64,000 nt of DNA, taken from contig NZ_CP179727.1 in assembly GCF_047425875.1 (NCBI RefSeq), positions 372,001 to 436,000 of the forward strand, read 5' to 3'. The notes under the pieces are model-generated. The model made no database searches. It was not told where the DNA came from and worked only from the letters and a program-made list of their open reading frames with translations. Below, piece by piece: positions 36,793 through 45,535 of the stretch; the stretch's first letter is position 1, and each line of letters opens with the position of its first letter. The DNA is from Macrococcoides animalis (lineage in GTDB: Bacteria; Bacillota; Bacilli; Staphylococcales; Staphylococcaceae). The translations under genes were made by a program, and so were the position numbers.

Positions 36793-37572
36793 ATGGGACA
36801 ACTACAATTAATGGTTAATCAAATACAAGAACAATTAACACCAAGTCAAAAGATTGAAATTTATTCTTTCTTTGATCCTTTTTGTAAAGATTCTTGGAAA
36901 CTAAAAGCTACTTTACGTAAATTGCAAATTGAATACTATCAATTCGTAGAGGTTAAACAAATTCTACTTCCAACATTAAAAGTATTAACTAAATGCCAAG
37001 CCCAAAGTACAACATGTGATGATAACATTGCGTTAGCCTTCAAAGCAGCTGAATTACAAGGTCGTAAGAAAGCTAATCTATTTTTAAACTTTATACAAAA
37101 TGAAATTATGCCTAAACAAGATATTATTACCAAAGAACTCATTATGTACTGTGCTCAAAAAGCTAATTTAGATATTGATGTCTTCATGGAAGATATTCGC
37201 AGCAATCATGTCACTACATCTTTAAAATGTGACCAACATATTGCTAGTGAAATGGACGTTACAGTCACACCTACACTTGTATTCTTCAATGAAAATTATG
37301 AAGATGAAGGTTTAAAGGTTGAAGGAATTCAAGACTACCACATTTATACCTATATTATTAATGAGTTGGTTGACATTCCAATTGAGAAGAAACTGCCACC
37401 GTCACTTGCTGAATATATCCATGAACAAGAAATGGTAAGCGAACATGAACTTGAAGTAGTGTATGAATGGCCACATAATATATTATTGAATGAACTTCGC
37501 AAATTGAAATTACAAAATATTATTGAAGATGTCTATTATGATTACGATTTATTTTGGCGTATTAAACATTAA
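36793..37572 (+). CDS. spxH: Spx adaptor protein YjbH (SpxH), DsbA-like fold
   Basis: A 259-aa thioredoxin/DsbA-superfamily protein that delivers Spx to ClpXP for degradation. Recognised by KIEIYSFFDPFCKDSW at the N-terminus and by the conserved block VLTKCQAQSTTCDDNIALAFKAAELQGR. The thioredoxin-like site is FCKDS, so the second Cys of a CxxC motif is Ser. AAGGTGAT precedes ATG 36793. Its substrate spx lies at 41617-42012 on the other strand. It ends at a terminator. Confidence 0.9.
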   Translation: MGQLQLMVNQIQEQLTPSQKIEIYSFFDPFCKDSWKLKATLRKLQIEYYQFVEVKQILLPTLKVLTKCQAQSTTCDDNIALAFKAAELQGRKKANLFLNFIQNEIMPKQDIITKELIMYCAQKANLDIDVFMEDIRSNHVTTSLKCDQHIASEMDVTVTPTLVFFNENYEDEGLKVEGIQDYHIYTYIINELVDIPIEKKLPPSLAEYIHEQEMVSEHELEVVYEWPHNILLNELRKLKLQNIIEDVYYDYDLFWRIKH

Positions 37573-37575
37573 TAA

Positions 37576-37611
37576 TGCACCCACTACTTCAAAGTTGTGG
37601 GTGTATTTTTT
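37576..37611 (+). terminator. Terminator after yjbH
   Basis: GCACCCAC with GTGGGTGT (one G-U pair) and a 12-nt loop, followed by a T-rich tail. Confidence 0.7.
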
Positions 37612-37706
37612 GTATCAATTAAATTTTATAGTTACTAGTACAGTTTTTCAATCGCTTTCATTGTTAATATTATTGAATTCCTTTACTATTCATTAAAAAA
37701 ATGCAT

Positions 37707-37807
37707 AAAAAAATACCGTGTCTGATTACACGGCATTTTAAACAAAGGGGATGGGAGAAATTTTTCACTCAAACAAAGGGGTATGTTTGGTTTGTGATTA
37801 ATTTCAT
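37707..37807 (-). ncRNA. rsaE: RsaE (RoxS) small regulatory RNA
   Basis: About 101 nt, matching RsaE/RoxS as I remember it: an AT-rich 5' start, two copies of CCCCTTTGTTT (complements at 37740-37750 and 37771-37781), the C-rich TTTCTCCCATCCCC single-stranded stretch, and a terminator stem CCGTGT/ACACGG followed by TATTTTTTT. The C-rich motifs pair with Shine-Dalgarno regions of mRNAs for TCA-cycle, folate and arginine metabolism in S. aureus. The gene lies between pepF and yjbH, as in S. aureus. The promoter is in a separate entry. The 5' end is inferred from promoter spacing. Confidence 0.93.
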
Positions 37808-37813
37808 GTACTT

Positions 37814-37865
37814 AATATAACACGTTATTAAAGCTGTTTCAATGTAAAAGGTTAGTGTTCACAAA
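37814..37865 (-). promoter_or_regulatory. rsaE promoter with ResD/SrrA-like element
   Basis: On the minus strand TTGAAA (37837-37842), a 17-bp spacer and TATATT (37814-37819), placing the start near 37807. Just upstream, 37857-37865 reads TTTGTGAAC, like the TTTGTGAAT element bound by ResD at roxS. SrrA is the staphylococcal counterpart. Confidence 0.7.
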
Positions 37866-37892
37866 GTTGACAAATTGAAAACGTATCCAATG

Positions 37893-39704
37893 TTATCCTT
37901 TCATTGCTTTGATTAAACGCTCAAATTCATCTAGACGTTCTTCAAATACTAAACATGCATTTTTAATTGGTTCACTAGATGTCATATCTACGCCAGCTTT
38001 CTTTAATACTTCGATTGGATAATCTGAGCTACCCGCCTTTAAGAATTGATTAATGTAACGATTAACTGCGGGTGTACCTTCATCTAATATCTGTTTACTC
38101 AATGCATAAGCGGCACTATATCCTGTTGCGTATTGGAAAACATAATAATTGTAATAGAAATGAGGGATTCTACTCCATTCATATTGAATATAGTCATCCG
38201 TAATAACTGCATCGCCATAATATTTTTTATTTAATGCGGCGTATTCAGTGTTTAATCGATCTGCTGTTAATGGTTCGTTCTTTTCGACAATAGAATGAAT
38301 GAGATATTCAAATTCAGCAAACATTGTTTGTCTGAATACAGTTCCTCTAAAACCATCTAATTGGTAATTTAATAAATATAATTTTTTCTTTTCGTCATCT
38401 AAATTTTTATACATATAATCAGCTAGTAATGCTTCATTACAAGTCGAAGCAACTTCAGCAACAAAGATTGAATAATCTGACATATTTGATGGCTGATTCG
38501 CTCTTGAGAAATAACTATGTACACTATGTCCAAACTCATGTGTTAAAGTAAATGTATTATTGACACTATCTGTCCAGTTCATTAAAATAAATGGATTTGT
38601 ACCAAATGTGCCTGAAGAATATGCGCCACTTCTTTTCCCTTTATTTTCATACACATCTACCCAACGATCCATTAAACCTTCCTTTACCACATCTGTATAC
38701 TCTTTACTCATCGGTTCTAATGATTTCAACATCCAGTCTTTCGCTTCGTCATATGATACTTTAAATTCAACATCTTCAATTAATGGTGTGTACATATCAT
38801 ACATATGCATTTCGTCTAATTCTAATAACTCTTTACGTAACGCAGTATATCGATGTAATAAAGGTAAGTTGTCATTAATTGTATTGATAAGCGTTTCGTA
38901 CACTGTCTCTGGAATGTCATTATTTGATAATGCTTGATGTCGTGCACTATTGTAATTTCTTACTTTACTTGAGAATACACTTGATTTCACTTTGCCTGCT
39001 AATGTCTGTGATAATGTATTATTAAATTTACCATATTCTGTATAAACTGCTTTATATGCATTCTCACGTAAGACACGATCCTCAGACTCTAAATAAGTAA
39101 TATAATTTCCATGTGATAATGGTAAGCTATTACCGTCTTTATCTAATACATTTTCAAATGTTAAATCAGCGTTATTGAACATACTAAATGTATTACTAGA
39201 TGCTGATAATGCTTCTTGTGCTTGTGCTAAAATTAATTCTTCTTTCTCACCTAATACATGTGGACGACGTTTATTGATTTTTTCTAAATCAAATCTAAAA
39301 CGTTCTAATCCGTTATTTTCTTTAATAAATTCTGCTAATTTTACTTCATCTATTGTCATTAACTCTGGTAACATAAAGCTCCAAGCAGATGAGAATTGAC
39401 TTGCTAGTGTTGCTGCGCGTTGTTCAAATGCAGTATACTTAGCATTTGTTGTATCTTCATCATGTTTTAAATGCGCATAAACGTACACTTTACCTAACAA
39501 TTCATCAATTTCAGAATCAAGTAACAAGGCATTCAATAAAACTTCACTAGATGATCCAAGTTGTCCTTGAAATTCTTTTTCTTTACCTAAATAAGAAGAT
39601 AATGCTGTAAATGCCTCTTCAAAAGCTTCGTCACTTGCAAATATAGTTGTTAAATCCCATGTGTTTTGTTCAAGTTGTTCACTTCGCGTCATTAATTCTG
39701 TCAT
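37893..39704 (-). CDS. pepF: Oligoendopeptidase F
   Basis: A 603-aa M3B zinc metallopeptidase of the cytosol that cuts peptides of about 7-17 residues. The HExxH zinc motif is in FTLTHEFGHSVHSYFS, with EVASTCNEALLADY supplying the third ligand. PepF processes peptides taken up by the Opp system, which is encoded at 43529-51650. GGAGG precedes ATG 39704. No terminator is evident before rsaE downstream. Confidence 0.95.
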   Translation of the reverse strand: MTELMTRSEQLEQNTWDLTTIFASDEAFEEAFTALSSYLGKEKEFQGQLGSSSEVLLNALLLDSEIDELLGKVYVYAHLKHDEDTTNAKYTAFEQRAATLASQFSSAWSFMLPELMTIDEVKLAEFIKENNGLERFRFDLEKINKRRPHVLGEKEELILAQAQEALSASSNTFSMFNNADLTFENVLDKDGNSLPLSHGNYITYLESEDRVLRENAYKAVYTEYGKFNNTLSQTLAGKVKSSVFSSKVRNYNSARHQALSNNDIPETVYETLINTINDNLPLLHRYTALRKELLELDEMHMYDMYTPLIEDVEFKVSYDEAKDWMLKSLEPMSKEYTDVVKEGLMDRWVDVYENKGKRSGAYSSGTFGTNPFILMNWTDSVNNTFTLTHEFGHSVHSYFSRANQPSNMSDYSIFVAEVASTCNEALLADYMYKNLDDEKKKLYLLNYQLDGFRGTVFRQTMFAEFEYLIHSIVEKNEPLTADRLNTEYAALNKKYYGDAVITDDYIQYEWSRIPHFYYNYYVFQYATGYSAAYALSKQILDEGTPAVNRYINQFLKAGSSDYPIEVLKKAGVDMTSSEPIKNACLVFEERLDEFERLIKAMKG

Positions 39705-39740
39705 ACTATACCTCCATAATATTTAATACTATTAATTTTC

Positions 39741-40733
39741 TCACTTTTCTGTTATTAATGCACGTATTTGATTTGATGTTACTTGATAATTTTTTAATAT
39801 TTGAAATGCTAATTGTTCATGAGACATTAATCTTTTACTTTGTTCCGTTAAATTCAGTAAACTCATCCATTTATCAAAGTTAAAAGTTTTATGTTGAATC
39901 ATAATCATCAAACCGACTTGCCATTCTATTGGATATGTATTGATATAAAGTTGTTCTCTTAAAACAACACGTAAATATTTCGGAATATGCCTGCGATCTA
40001 TACCAAGTTGATATAAACCACTTAAGGTTGGTTCTAACACAGATTTCTTCGCCAAACAGTTTTGAATATACTGCTTTGATTCAAGTTGACTTATTATGCG
40101 ATAGTCTCTACTCAATTGACTTTGTTCAACTGCTTGTAGTAATGCCTGTCCCGATTGAATCGTTTCGATTTCTATATCAAATGTATTTCTGTTAACGATT
40201 TGTAAGATATGAAGCGCAAAAAAAGTTTTCAACTCCGTATGATAGGCGATCAACACATTTCCTTTCAAATGTATCAAAGCACTTTGAAAGTGTGTCAGTT
40301 TCATACGTTTTCCATCAATCTTTATATCTTGAAATTTAGCAATCCAAATAACATCGATGCCAATGGAACCATATCCAGCTGAACGTGCTGCTATATGATT
40401 AATAGGAATCACTGACATTTGTAGTTCTAAAGCAATACCCGTATGATGAAAGCAATCAGGAATTTGTTCAATTTCAGGTAAATAGTATTCCATATAACAC
40501 GTTTGAGGTGTGAATAATTCATACAATGCATACTTTCCTTCGATATGCGATACTGTTTCTTTTTTGTATATATACATAAAACAATCTTTTATTGACTGAT
40601 GTGCAAAGTGTGGCATTTTAACTTTACCTTTTTTTAAGACAACTGGACGATTACATATTGGACATGTATATATTCCTGGTTTAGCATGTTGAGCATTAAC
40701 TAATTTTTGTTGTGAATTCAACGCTTGTAACAA
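39741..40733 (-). CDS. coiA: Competence protein CoiA
   Basis: A 330-aa protein needed for DNA recombination during competence. An N-terminal zinc-type segment YTCPICNRPVVLKKGKVKMPHFAHQ is characteristic; a central nuclease-like region follows (ALYELF, SIGIDVIWIAKF). Translation probably starts at TTG 40733, six bases after GGAGGTG; the GTG at 40742 lies in that site. It is between mecA and pepF, as in Bacillus and Staphylococcus. Together with comK it supports the presence of a competence pathway. Confidence 0.88.
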   Translation of the reverse strand: MLQALNSQQKLVNAQHAKPGIYTCPICNRPVVLKKGKVKMPHFAHQSIKDCFMYIYKKETVSHIEGKYALYELFTPQTCYMEYYLPEIEQIPDCFHHTGIALELQMSVIPINHIAARSAGYGSIGIDVIWIAKFQDIKIDGKRMKLTHFQSALIHLKGNVLIAYHTELKTFFALHILQIVNRNTFDIEIETIQSGQALLQAVEQSQLSRDYRIISQLESKQYIQNCLAKKSVLEPTLSGLYQLGIDRRHIPKYLRVVLREQLYINTYPIEWQVGLMIMIQHKTFNFDKWMSLLNLTEQSKRLMSHEQLAFQILKNYQVTSNQIRALITEK

Positions 40734-40808
40734 AAGAAGCACCTCCTACATATATATAGTAGGAAATGCTCAAAGTATTTTTTACATTTCTGTAAAAAAT
40801 GTAAATGA

Positions 40809-41477
40809 CTATTGTTTAAAATATTTTCTTACTTGATGTTTCACATTGTAACTCATAACGACTTTACCGTATTCTTCAAGTTGTTCTTTAGAAATTCTCG
40901 TTTCAACGGCATATTCTAGAATATGTGCGACATACGCATGGACTTCATCGTCTGGTAAGCGCTCATCAAAACTCACATAATAGTAATATTTACCTTCGTG
41001 CATATATAATAAATCTTCAATATCAATTTCGTAGTGGTCATCATAACTAAATTGAATGACGTCTTCTAAAGATTCAAAATGTGCAATGAACTCATTTTCC
41101 AATTCATTCACTGCTGCAGCTTTCATTAATAAATCACGTAATTCTTTCTCATCTTGCATAGATTTATTTAAAAATTCATTGACTTGATATTCTAATTGCT
41201 CTGGTGATTCATCATCCGGTAATTGTAATACATCATCTTGCTTAGACTTAGTAATGACAAATTCGATACCTTTGTCAAAGGCATGCACTTGAATCCATAA
41301 TGGTCCATCAACAAAAAACTCTTCTTCTTCATTGACTTCTTCCATCATTGACCAAAAGAATGCTTCGCCTGCTTTACGGCTCGTCCATAAATCATGTTGA
41401 TTAAAGCCTCTTGCCTCTATATCAGCATATGTTAAATAAAATTTTAAAGTGGTGTCATTTACGCGCTCAATTCTCAT
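40809..41477 (-). CDS. mecA: Adaptor protein MecA
   Basis: A 222-aa adaptor (not the methicillin-resistance gene) that delivers ComK and other proteins to ClpCP. The N-terminal substrate-binding part has MRIERVNDTTLKFYLTYADI, the linker is acidic (residues about 60-110), and the C-terminal ClpC-binding domain contains SFDERLPDDEVHAYVAHILEYA. Length fits the family. The substrate comK is also in this window. It is between spx and coiA, as in Bacillus. Confidence 0.93.
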   Translation of the reverse strand: MRIERVNDTTLKFYLTYADIEARGFNQHDLWTSRKAGEAFFWSMMEEVNEEEEFFVDGPLWIQVHAFDKGIEFVITKSKQDDVLQLPDDESPEQLEYQVNEFLNKSMQDEKELRDLLMKAAAVNELENEFIAHFESLEDVIQFSYDDHYEIDIEDLLYMHEGKYYYYVSFDERLPDDEVHAYVAHILEYAVETRISKEQLEEYGKVVMSYNVKHQVRKYFKQ

Positions 41478-41616
41478 GGTCTACTCCCCCTATTCAATAG
41501 AATTGTAAGTCTATTGTACATGAAAGGATACACGCCCACAATGAATTAAGCTTGTAAAACGGCATAAAAAAGCTGTCAAAATCGTTCATGTGAACAAATT
41601 TTGACAGCAATAATTA

Positions 41617-42012
41617 TTAATCTACCATACGTTGTGCTTCTAATAATTGGAACGTACGTACTTTACGTGGTAAGAATCGTCTAATTTCATCTTCATTATA
41701 TCCAACTTGTAAACGTTTTTCGTCTAAAATAATTGGACGACGTAATAGACCTGGGTTCTTTTGAATAATTTCATATAGCTCTTGTAAAGGTAATGAGTCA
41801 ATATCTACATTTAATTTTTGGAATGTTTTTGAACGGGTAGAGATGATTTCATCTGTACCGTCTTCTGTCATTCTTAAAATGGCTTTAATTTCATCAATTG
41901 ATAAATTTTCTGAAAATATATTACGCTCCGTATACGGAATGTCATGTTCTTGTAACCATGCTTTCGCTTTACGGCAAGATGTGCAACTTGGTGAAGTAAA
42001 TAATGTTACCAT
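41617..42012 (-). CDS. spx: Redox regulator Spx
   Basis: A 131-aa ArsC-like protein that binds RNA polymerase alpha and activates thiol-stress genes. The CxxC switch is at SPSCTSCRKAK, and the sequence is close to S. aureus Spx through LRRPIILDEKRLQVGYNEDEI. ATG 42012 gives MVTLFTSPS, the family's standard start; an upstream GTG in the ribosome binding region (AGGAGAGTG) is less likely. It is degraded through YjbH-ClpXP, whose adaptor gene is at 36793. Confidence 0.97.
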   Translation of the reverse strand: MVTLFTSPSCTSCRKAKAWLQEHDIPYTERNIFSENLSIDEIKAILRMTEDGTDEIISTRSKTFQKLNVDIDSLPLQELYEIIQKNPGLLRRPIILDEKRLQVGYNEDEIRRFLPRKVRTFQLLEAQRMVD

Positions 42013-42021
42013 ACATCTCAC

Positions 42022-42450
42022 TCTCCTAATTGTGTTATTTATCGGTTAGATAGTTATATGTATAATTTATCTTAAACGTATAATAAATTTTACCCATTAC
42101 TGATCAATCTAAACATTGTCAAATGAAAAAGCTTAAAAATCTTTTTCTCTAAAAAGTTCGTTAAGATAAACTATCAGCTGAATGCTCTAACCTGATATTC
42201 TTATTATATTATCCGAACATTAAAATTTAATGAGAATTCCCTAATAAAATCAAAATAATTGTCTGAACATTCAATCAGATACTAAAAATATCAATTTCTC
42301 ACTTTTTTCTGTTTACTACTTCACTATACACCCAATAAAAGCTTATTACAATACGTTTTCATGATTTTTCATAATTGTCATATTCACTATTTTTATAAAT
42401 CACTACAATATAGTACAATAGAATTATTATTATAAAAGGAGTAAACTAAT
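42022..42450. other. Long divergent intergenic region between spx and trpS
   Basis: A 429-bp AT-rich region without a convincing ORF. On the minus strand TTGACA (42117-42122) with TAATGG 17 bp further is a candidate spx promoter. No T-box (AGGGTGG-type) sequence or terminator is visible before trpS, although trpS often has one in Firmicutes. AAAAGGAG before ATG 42451 is the only clear element on the plus side. Confidence 0.45.
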
Positions 42451-43443
42451 ATGCAAACATTATTCTCAGGTATCCAACCGAGTGGTGTTCCAACCATCGG
42501 TAACTACATTGGTGCGCTACAACAATTCGTAGAAATTCAAAATGATTACGATTGCTATTTCTGTATCGTAGATCAACATGCCATAACAGTACCTCAAGAT
42601 AAATTAGCTTTAAGAAAAAACATTCGCTCTCTAGCAGCGTTATACTTAGCAAGTGGATTAAATCCAGAGAAAGTAACATTGTTTATTCAGTCAGAAGTAC
42701 CAGCACACGCCCAAGCTGGATGGATGCTTACTACCGTATCTACAATCGGTGAATTAGAACGTATGACGCAATTTAAAGATAAAGCTAAGGATCGTAAAGA
42801 TGGTATTCCAGCTGGTTTACTTACTTATCCACCATTAATGGCAGCTGACATCCTTTTATATGGTACACATATTGTACCTGTCGGTGAAGATCAGAAGCAG
42901 CATATGGAATTAACGCGCGACTTAGCAGAACGATTTAATAATAAATATAACGACATTTTTGTGATTCCAGAAATCAGAATGCCTAAAGTCGGTGGTCGTG
43001 TGATGAGTTTACAAGAACCAACGAAAAAAATGAGTAAGTCTGATGTGAACTTGAAAGGATTCATCTCATTATTAGACCCACCAAACATAGTAGCGAAAAA
43101 GATTAAAAGTGCTGTTACAGACTCTGATGGCATTGTAAAATACGATAAAGAAAATAAACCCGGTATCTCAAACTTACTCGGTATATACTCAATCTTCTCT
43201 GGTAAATCAATTGAAGAGCTTGAAGTAATGTATGAAGGTAAAGGATATGGCGACTTTAAAGCTGATTTAGCAGAAGTGATGGTTAACTTTATCACACCGT
43301 TCCAAGAGAAATACGAGCACTATATGAACTCACCAGAGCTAGATGAAATCTTAGATCGTGGAGCTGAAAAAGCAGCGTTTAAAGCGAATAAAATGCTTAA
43401 GAAGATGGAAAACGCGATGGGATTAGGTCGTAAAAGAAAATAA
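42451..43443 (+). CDS. trpS: Tryptophanyl-tRNA synthetase
   Basis: A 330-aa class I synthetase charging tRNA-Trp. The HIGH-type motif appears as PTIGNYIGALQQF and the KMSKS motif as KKMSKSDVN; GVPAH and VPVGEDQKQH are also typical. Length is normal. AAAAGGAG precedes the start. It converges on oppA2. Confidence 0.97.
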   Translation: MQTLFSGIQPSGVPTIGNYIGALQQFVEIQNDYDCYFCIVDQHAITVPQDKLALRKNIRSLAALYLASGLNPEKVTLFIQSEVPAHAQAGWMLTTVSTIGELERMTQFKDKAKDRKDGIPAGLLTYPPLMAADILLYGTHIVPVGEDQKQHMELTRDLAERFNNKYNDIFVIPEIRMPKVGGRVMSLQEPTKKMSKSDVNLKGFISLLDPPNIVAKKIKSAVTDSDGIVKYDKENKPGISNLLGIYSIFSGKSIEELEVMYEGKGYGDFKADLAEVMVNFITPFQEKYEHYMNSPELDEILDRGAEKAAFKANKMLKKMENAMGLGRKRK

Positions 43444-43462
43444 GAGAATATATTTGAAATAA

Positions 43463-43498
43463 AAGAACTTCACCGATATATCGGTGAAGTTCTTTTTT
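43463..43498. terminator. Bidirectional terminator between trpS and oppA2
   Basis: A 14-bp perfect stem AAGAACTTCACCGA with a TATA loop and T runs on both sides. Confidence 0.85.
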
Positions 43499-43528
43499 AA
43501 AGATGAGTAAGACACTTAGTCATCTTTC

Positions 43529-45187
43529 TTATTTTTTACCTTCAATAACTACTTCTTTTAAAGTTGTGTCTCCAGCAAATTTGTGTGTTACATAGTTTTT
43601 CACGTAAGGTTGACGAAGACGTGCAGTACCACGTTGATACATTGGGATGATTGCAGCATCTTCTAAGAAGATATTTTCAGCTTCTTGTAAAGTCGTCCAA
43701 CGTTTTTCAGTATCTTCTAATAATGGACCTTTAGCATCTTTAACCATTTTATCGAATTCTTTGTTTGACCAATCCATTTGGTTATGAGGGCCGTTTGTCA
43801 CAAACATATCGATAAATGTCATAGGGTCTGGATAGTCAGGACCCCAACCAGCAAATGATAATTCGTAGTTTTTCTTAGATTCTAATTCTAATTTTTGTTT
43901 AAAAGGTTGTTGTTTAACTTTTAAAGTTACACCTGGTAAGTTTGTTTCTAATTGTTCTTTAATGTACTCAGCATCTTTCTTAGATGTATCAGCATCATAC
44001 GTTAAGAACTCAAATGCAAATTTGTCTTTACCTAATTCTTTTTTCGCTTTTTCAAGATATTTTTTCGCTTCTTCTTTATCATAGTTTAAAGGTGATTTAA
44101 CGCCTTCAATGTAGTCTTTACCGTCTGGGCCTTTAACGAATTCTTTAGGCATTAAAGTATCTACTGCTACAGAACCGTTGTTTAATAAAGTTTTAACATA
44201 TTTATCTTTGTCAATTGCTTTCGCTAAAGCTAAACGTAAATTTTTGTTTTGTAAATCTTTGTTTTTAGATTGGTTAATACGTACAAAGTATGTTGATGCA
44301 TCTAATTCAGTTGAGAATTGATCTTTATATTTCGCATCATTTTTGTATTTATCAACATTTTCAGCTGTTAATCCTACTGCGTCGATTTTACCAGTAGTAT
44401 ATAAGTTTAATGCTGTTTGTGTTTCTTTAACGATTTGATAGTTAATTTCTTTTAATTTAACTTTGTCTTTATCCCAATATTCTTTGTTTGGTGTTAATTG
44501 GTAATTTTTCTCAGTATTCCACTCATTTAATACGAAAGGACCGTTGTATAAAGTGTCATCTTTAGTTGTACCGAATTTTTCACCTTTTTCCTTAACGAAT
44601 TTTTCGTTTTGAGGTAAGAATGAACCAAATGCTAATAATTCTTGGAAGTAAGGAACGTTAGTTTCTAATTGAATTTCTAAAGTGTTGTCGTCAATTGCTT
44701 TAACACCTAATTCAGAAGGTTTTACTTTTCCTTCATTTACTTTTGTTGCATTTTTGATATCTGCCATGATGTACGCATATTCTGCAGCAGTTTTAGGATC
44801 TAATGTACGTTGCCAAGCAAATACGAAGTCTTTTGCAGTTACAGGGTCTCCGTTTGACCATTTCGCATCTTTACGTAATTTGATTGTCCAAGTTTTACCG
44901 TCTTTAGATTTTTCAGGATCACCTTCAGCAACACCAGGAACGGCTTTATCGTCTTTATCTAATGTATAAAGACCTTCCATTACTTGGTTGAAAGTATCAA
45001 ATGATACTTGGTCAGTTGCAAGTGAAGAGTCCATAGATGGAATGTCTGAACTAGATGAAAAGTTTAATACTTGATCACTTTTACCATCTCCGCCAGCAGA
45101 TTTTTTATCTTCTCCGCCAGAACATGCTGATACAAAACCAGTTAAAGCTAATAATAATACTAAAAACCATTGAAAGTTCTTTTTCAT
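43529..45187 (-). CDS. oppA: Oligopeptide-binding lipoprotein OppA (copy 2)
   Basis: A 552-aa SBP family 5 lipoprotein. The signal peptide ends in a lipobox GFVSAC, followed by Gly/Lys/Asp-rich linker. The family signature includes KDFVFAWQRTLDPKTAAEYAYI and FAGWGPDYPDPMTFIDMF. It captures peptides for OppBCDF. It lies 348 bp after oppF and has its own promoter and CodY-like box. It is highly similar along its length to copy 1 at 50007-51650, so the pair arose by duplication; the N-terminal tail and ligand-contact stretches differ. Confidence 0.93.
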   Translation of the reverse strand: MKKNFQWFLVLLLALTGFVSACSGGEDKKSAGGDGKSDQVLNFSSSSDIPSMDSSLATDQVSFDTFNQVMEGLYTLDKDDKAVPGVAEGDPEKSKDGKTWTIKLRKDAKWSNGDPVTAKDFVFAWQRTLDPKTAAEYAYIMADIKNATKVNEGKVKPSELGVKAIDDNTLEIQLETNVPYFQELLAFGSFLPQNEKFVKEKGEKFGTTKDDTLYNGPFVLNEWNTEKNYQLTPNKEYWDKDKVKLKEINYQIVKETQTALNLYTTGKIDAVGLTAENVDKYKNDAKYKDQFSTELDASTYFVRINQSKNKDLQNKNLRLALAKAIDKDKYVKTLLNNGSVAVDTLMPKEFVKGPDGKDYIEGVKSPLNYDKEEAKKYLEKAKKELGKDKFAFEFLTYDADTSKKDAEYIKEQLETNLPGVTLKVKQQPFKQKLELESKKNYELSFAGWGPDYPDPMTFIDMFVTNGPHNQMDWSNKEFDKMVKDAKGPLLEDTEKRWTTLQEAENIFLEDAAIIPMYQRGTARLRQPYVKNYVTHKFAGDTTLKEVVIEGKK

Positions 45188-45232
45188 TCAACTTTCCCCC
45201 TACATATAATATTTTTCAATCTGCTGTTTTAG

Positions 45233-45283
45233 AATATTCAGAAGATTTGTATTAATTATATTTTATTCGATAGTTTATAGCAA
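45233..45283 (-). promoter_or_regulatory. oppA2 promoter with CodY-like box
   Basis: On the minus strand TTGCTA (45278-45283), 17 bp, TATAAT (45255-45260). The box 45233-45247 reads AATCTTCTGAATATT, 13 of 15 matches to the CodY consensus AATTTTCWGAAAATT, located at about +1 to +15, which suits repression. The remaining AT-rich stretch 45284-45490 shows nothing else I can name. Confidence 0.7.
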
Positions 45284-45494
45284 TACTTTTTTTATACATT
45301 TTCTAATTTTTTTGAATATTTTATTATTTTATAATTATTCATTAACATTAATTAAGTATAACTTTAAAATTTATATACTACGCCTATTAGACAGCTAAAT
45401 TAAAATTTAAGTACTATTTAATTTGCATATCGTGTAAAAATACATTTTATATTTTTTTATAAATATTATAAGTTTTTATGTATAAAAATCAAAA

Positions 45495-45528
45495 AAGACT
45501 TAAAGATGATTGTTCATCTTTAAGTCTT
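45495..45528. terminator. Terminator after oppF
   Basis: A perfect 15-bp stem AAGACTTAAAGATGA with a 4-nt loop, followed on the minus strand by TTTTGATTTTT. Confidence 0.85.
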
Positions 45529-45535
45529 GATCATT

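Noticed and set aside
40809..41477. Methicillin-resistance mecA
   Set aside because: The sequence is the ClpC adaptor MecA; there is no transpeptidase domain or SCCmec context.
42300..42450. T-box leader of trpS
   Set aside because: No T-box sequence, specifier stem or antiterminator pair could be read.
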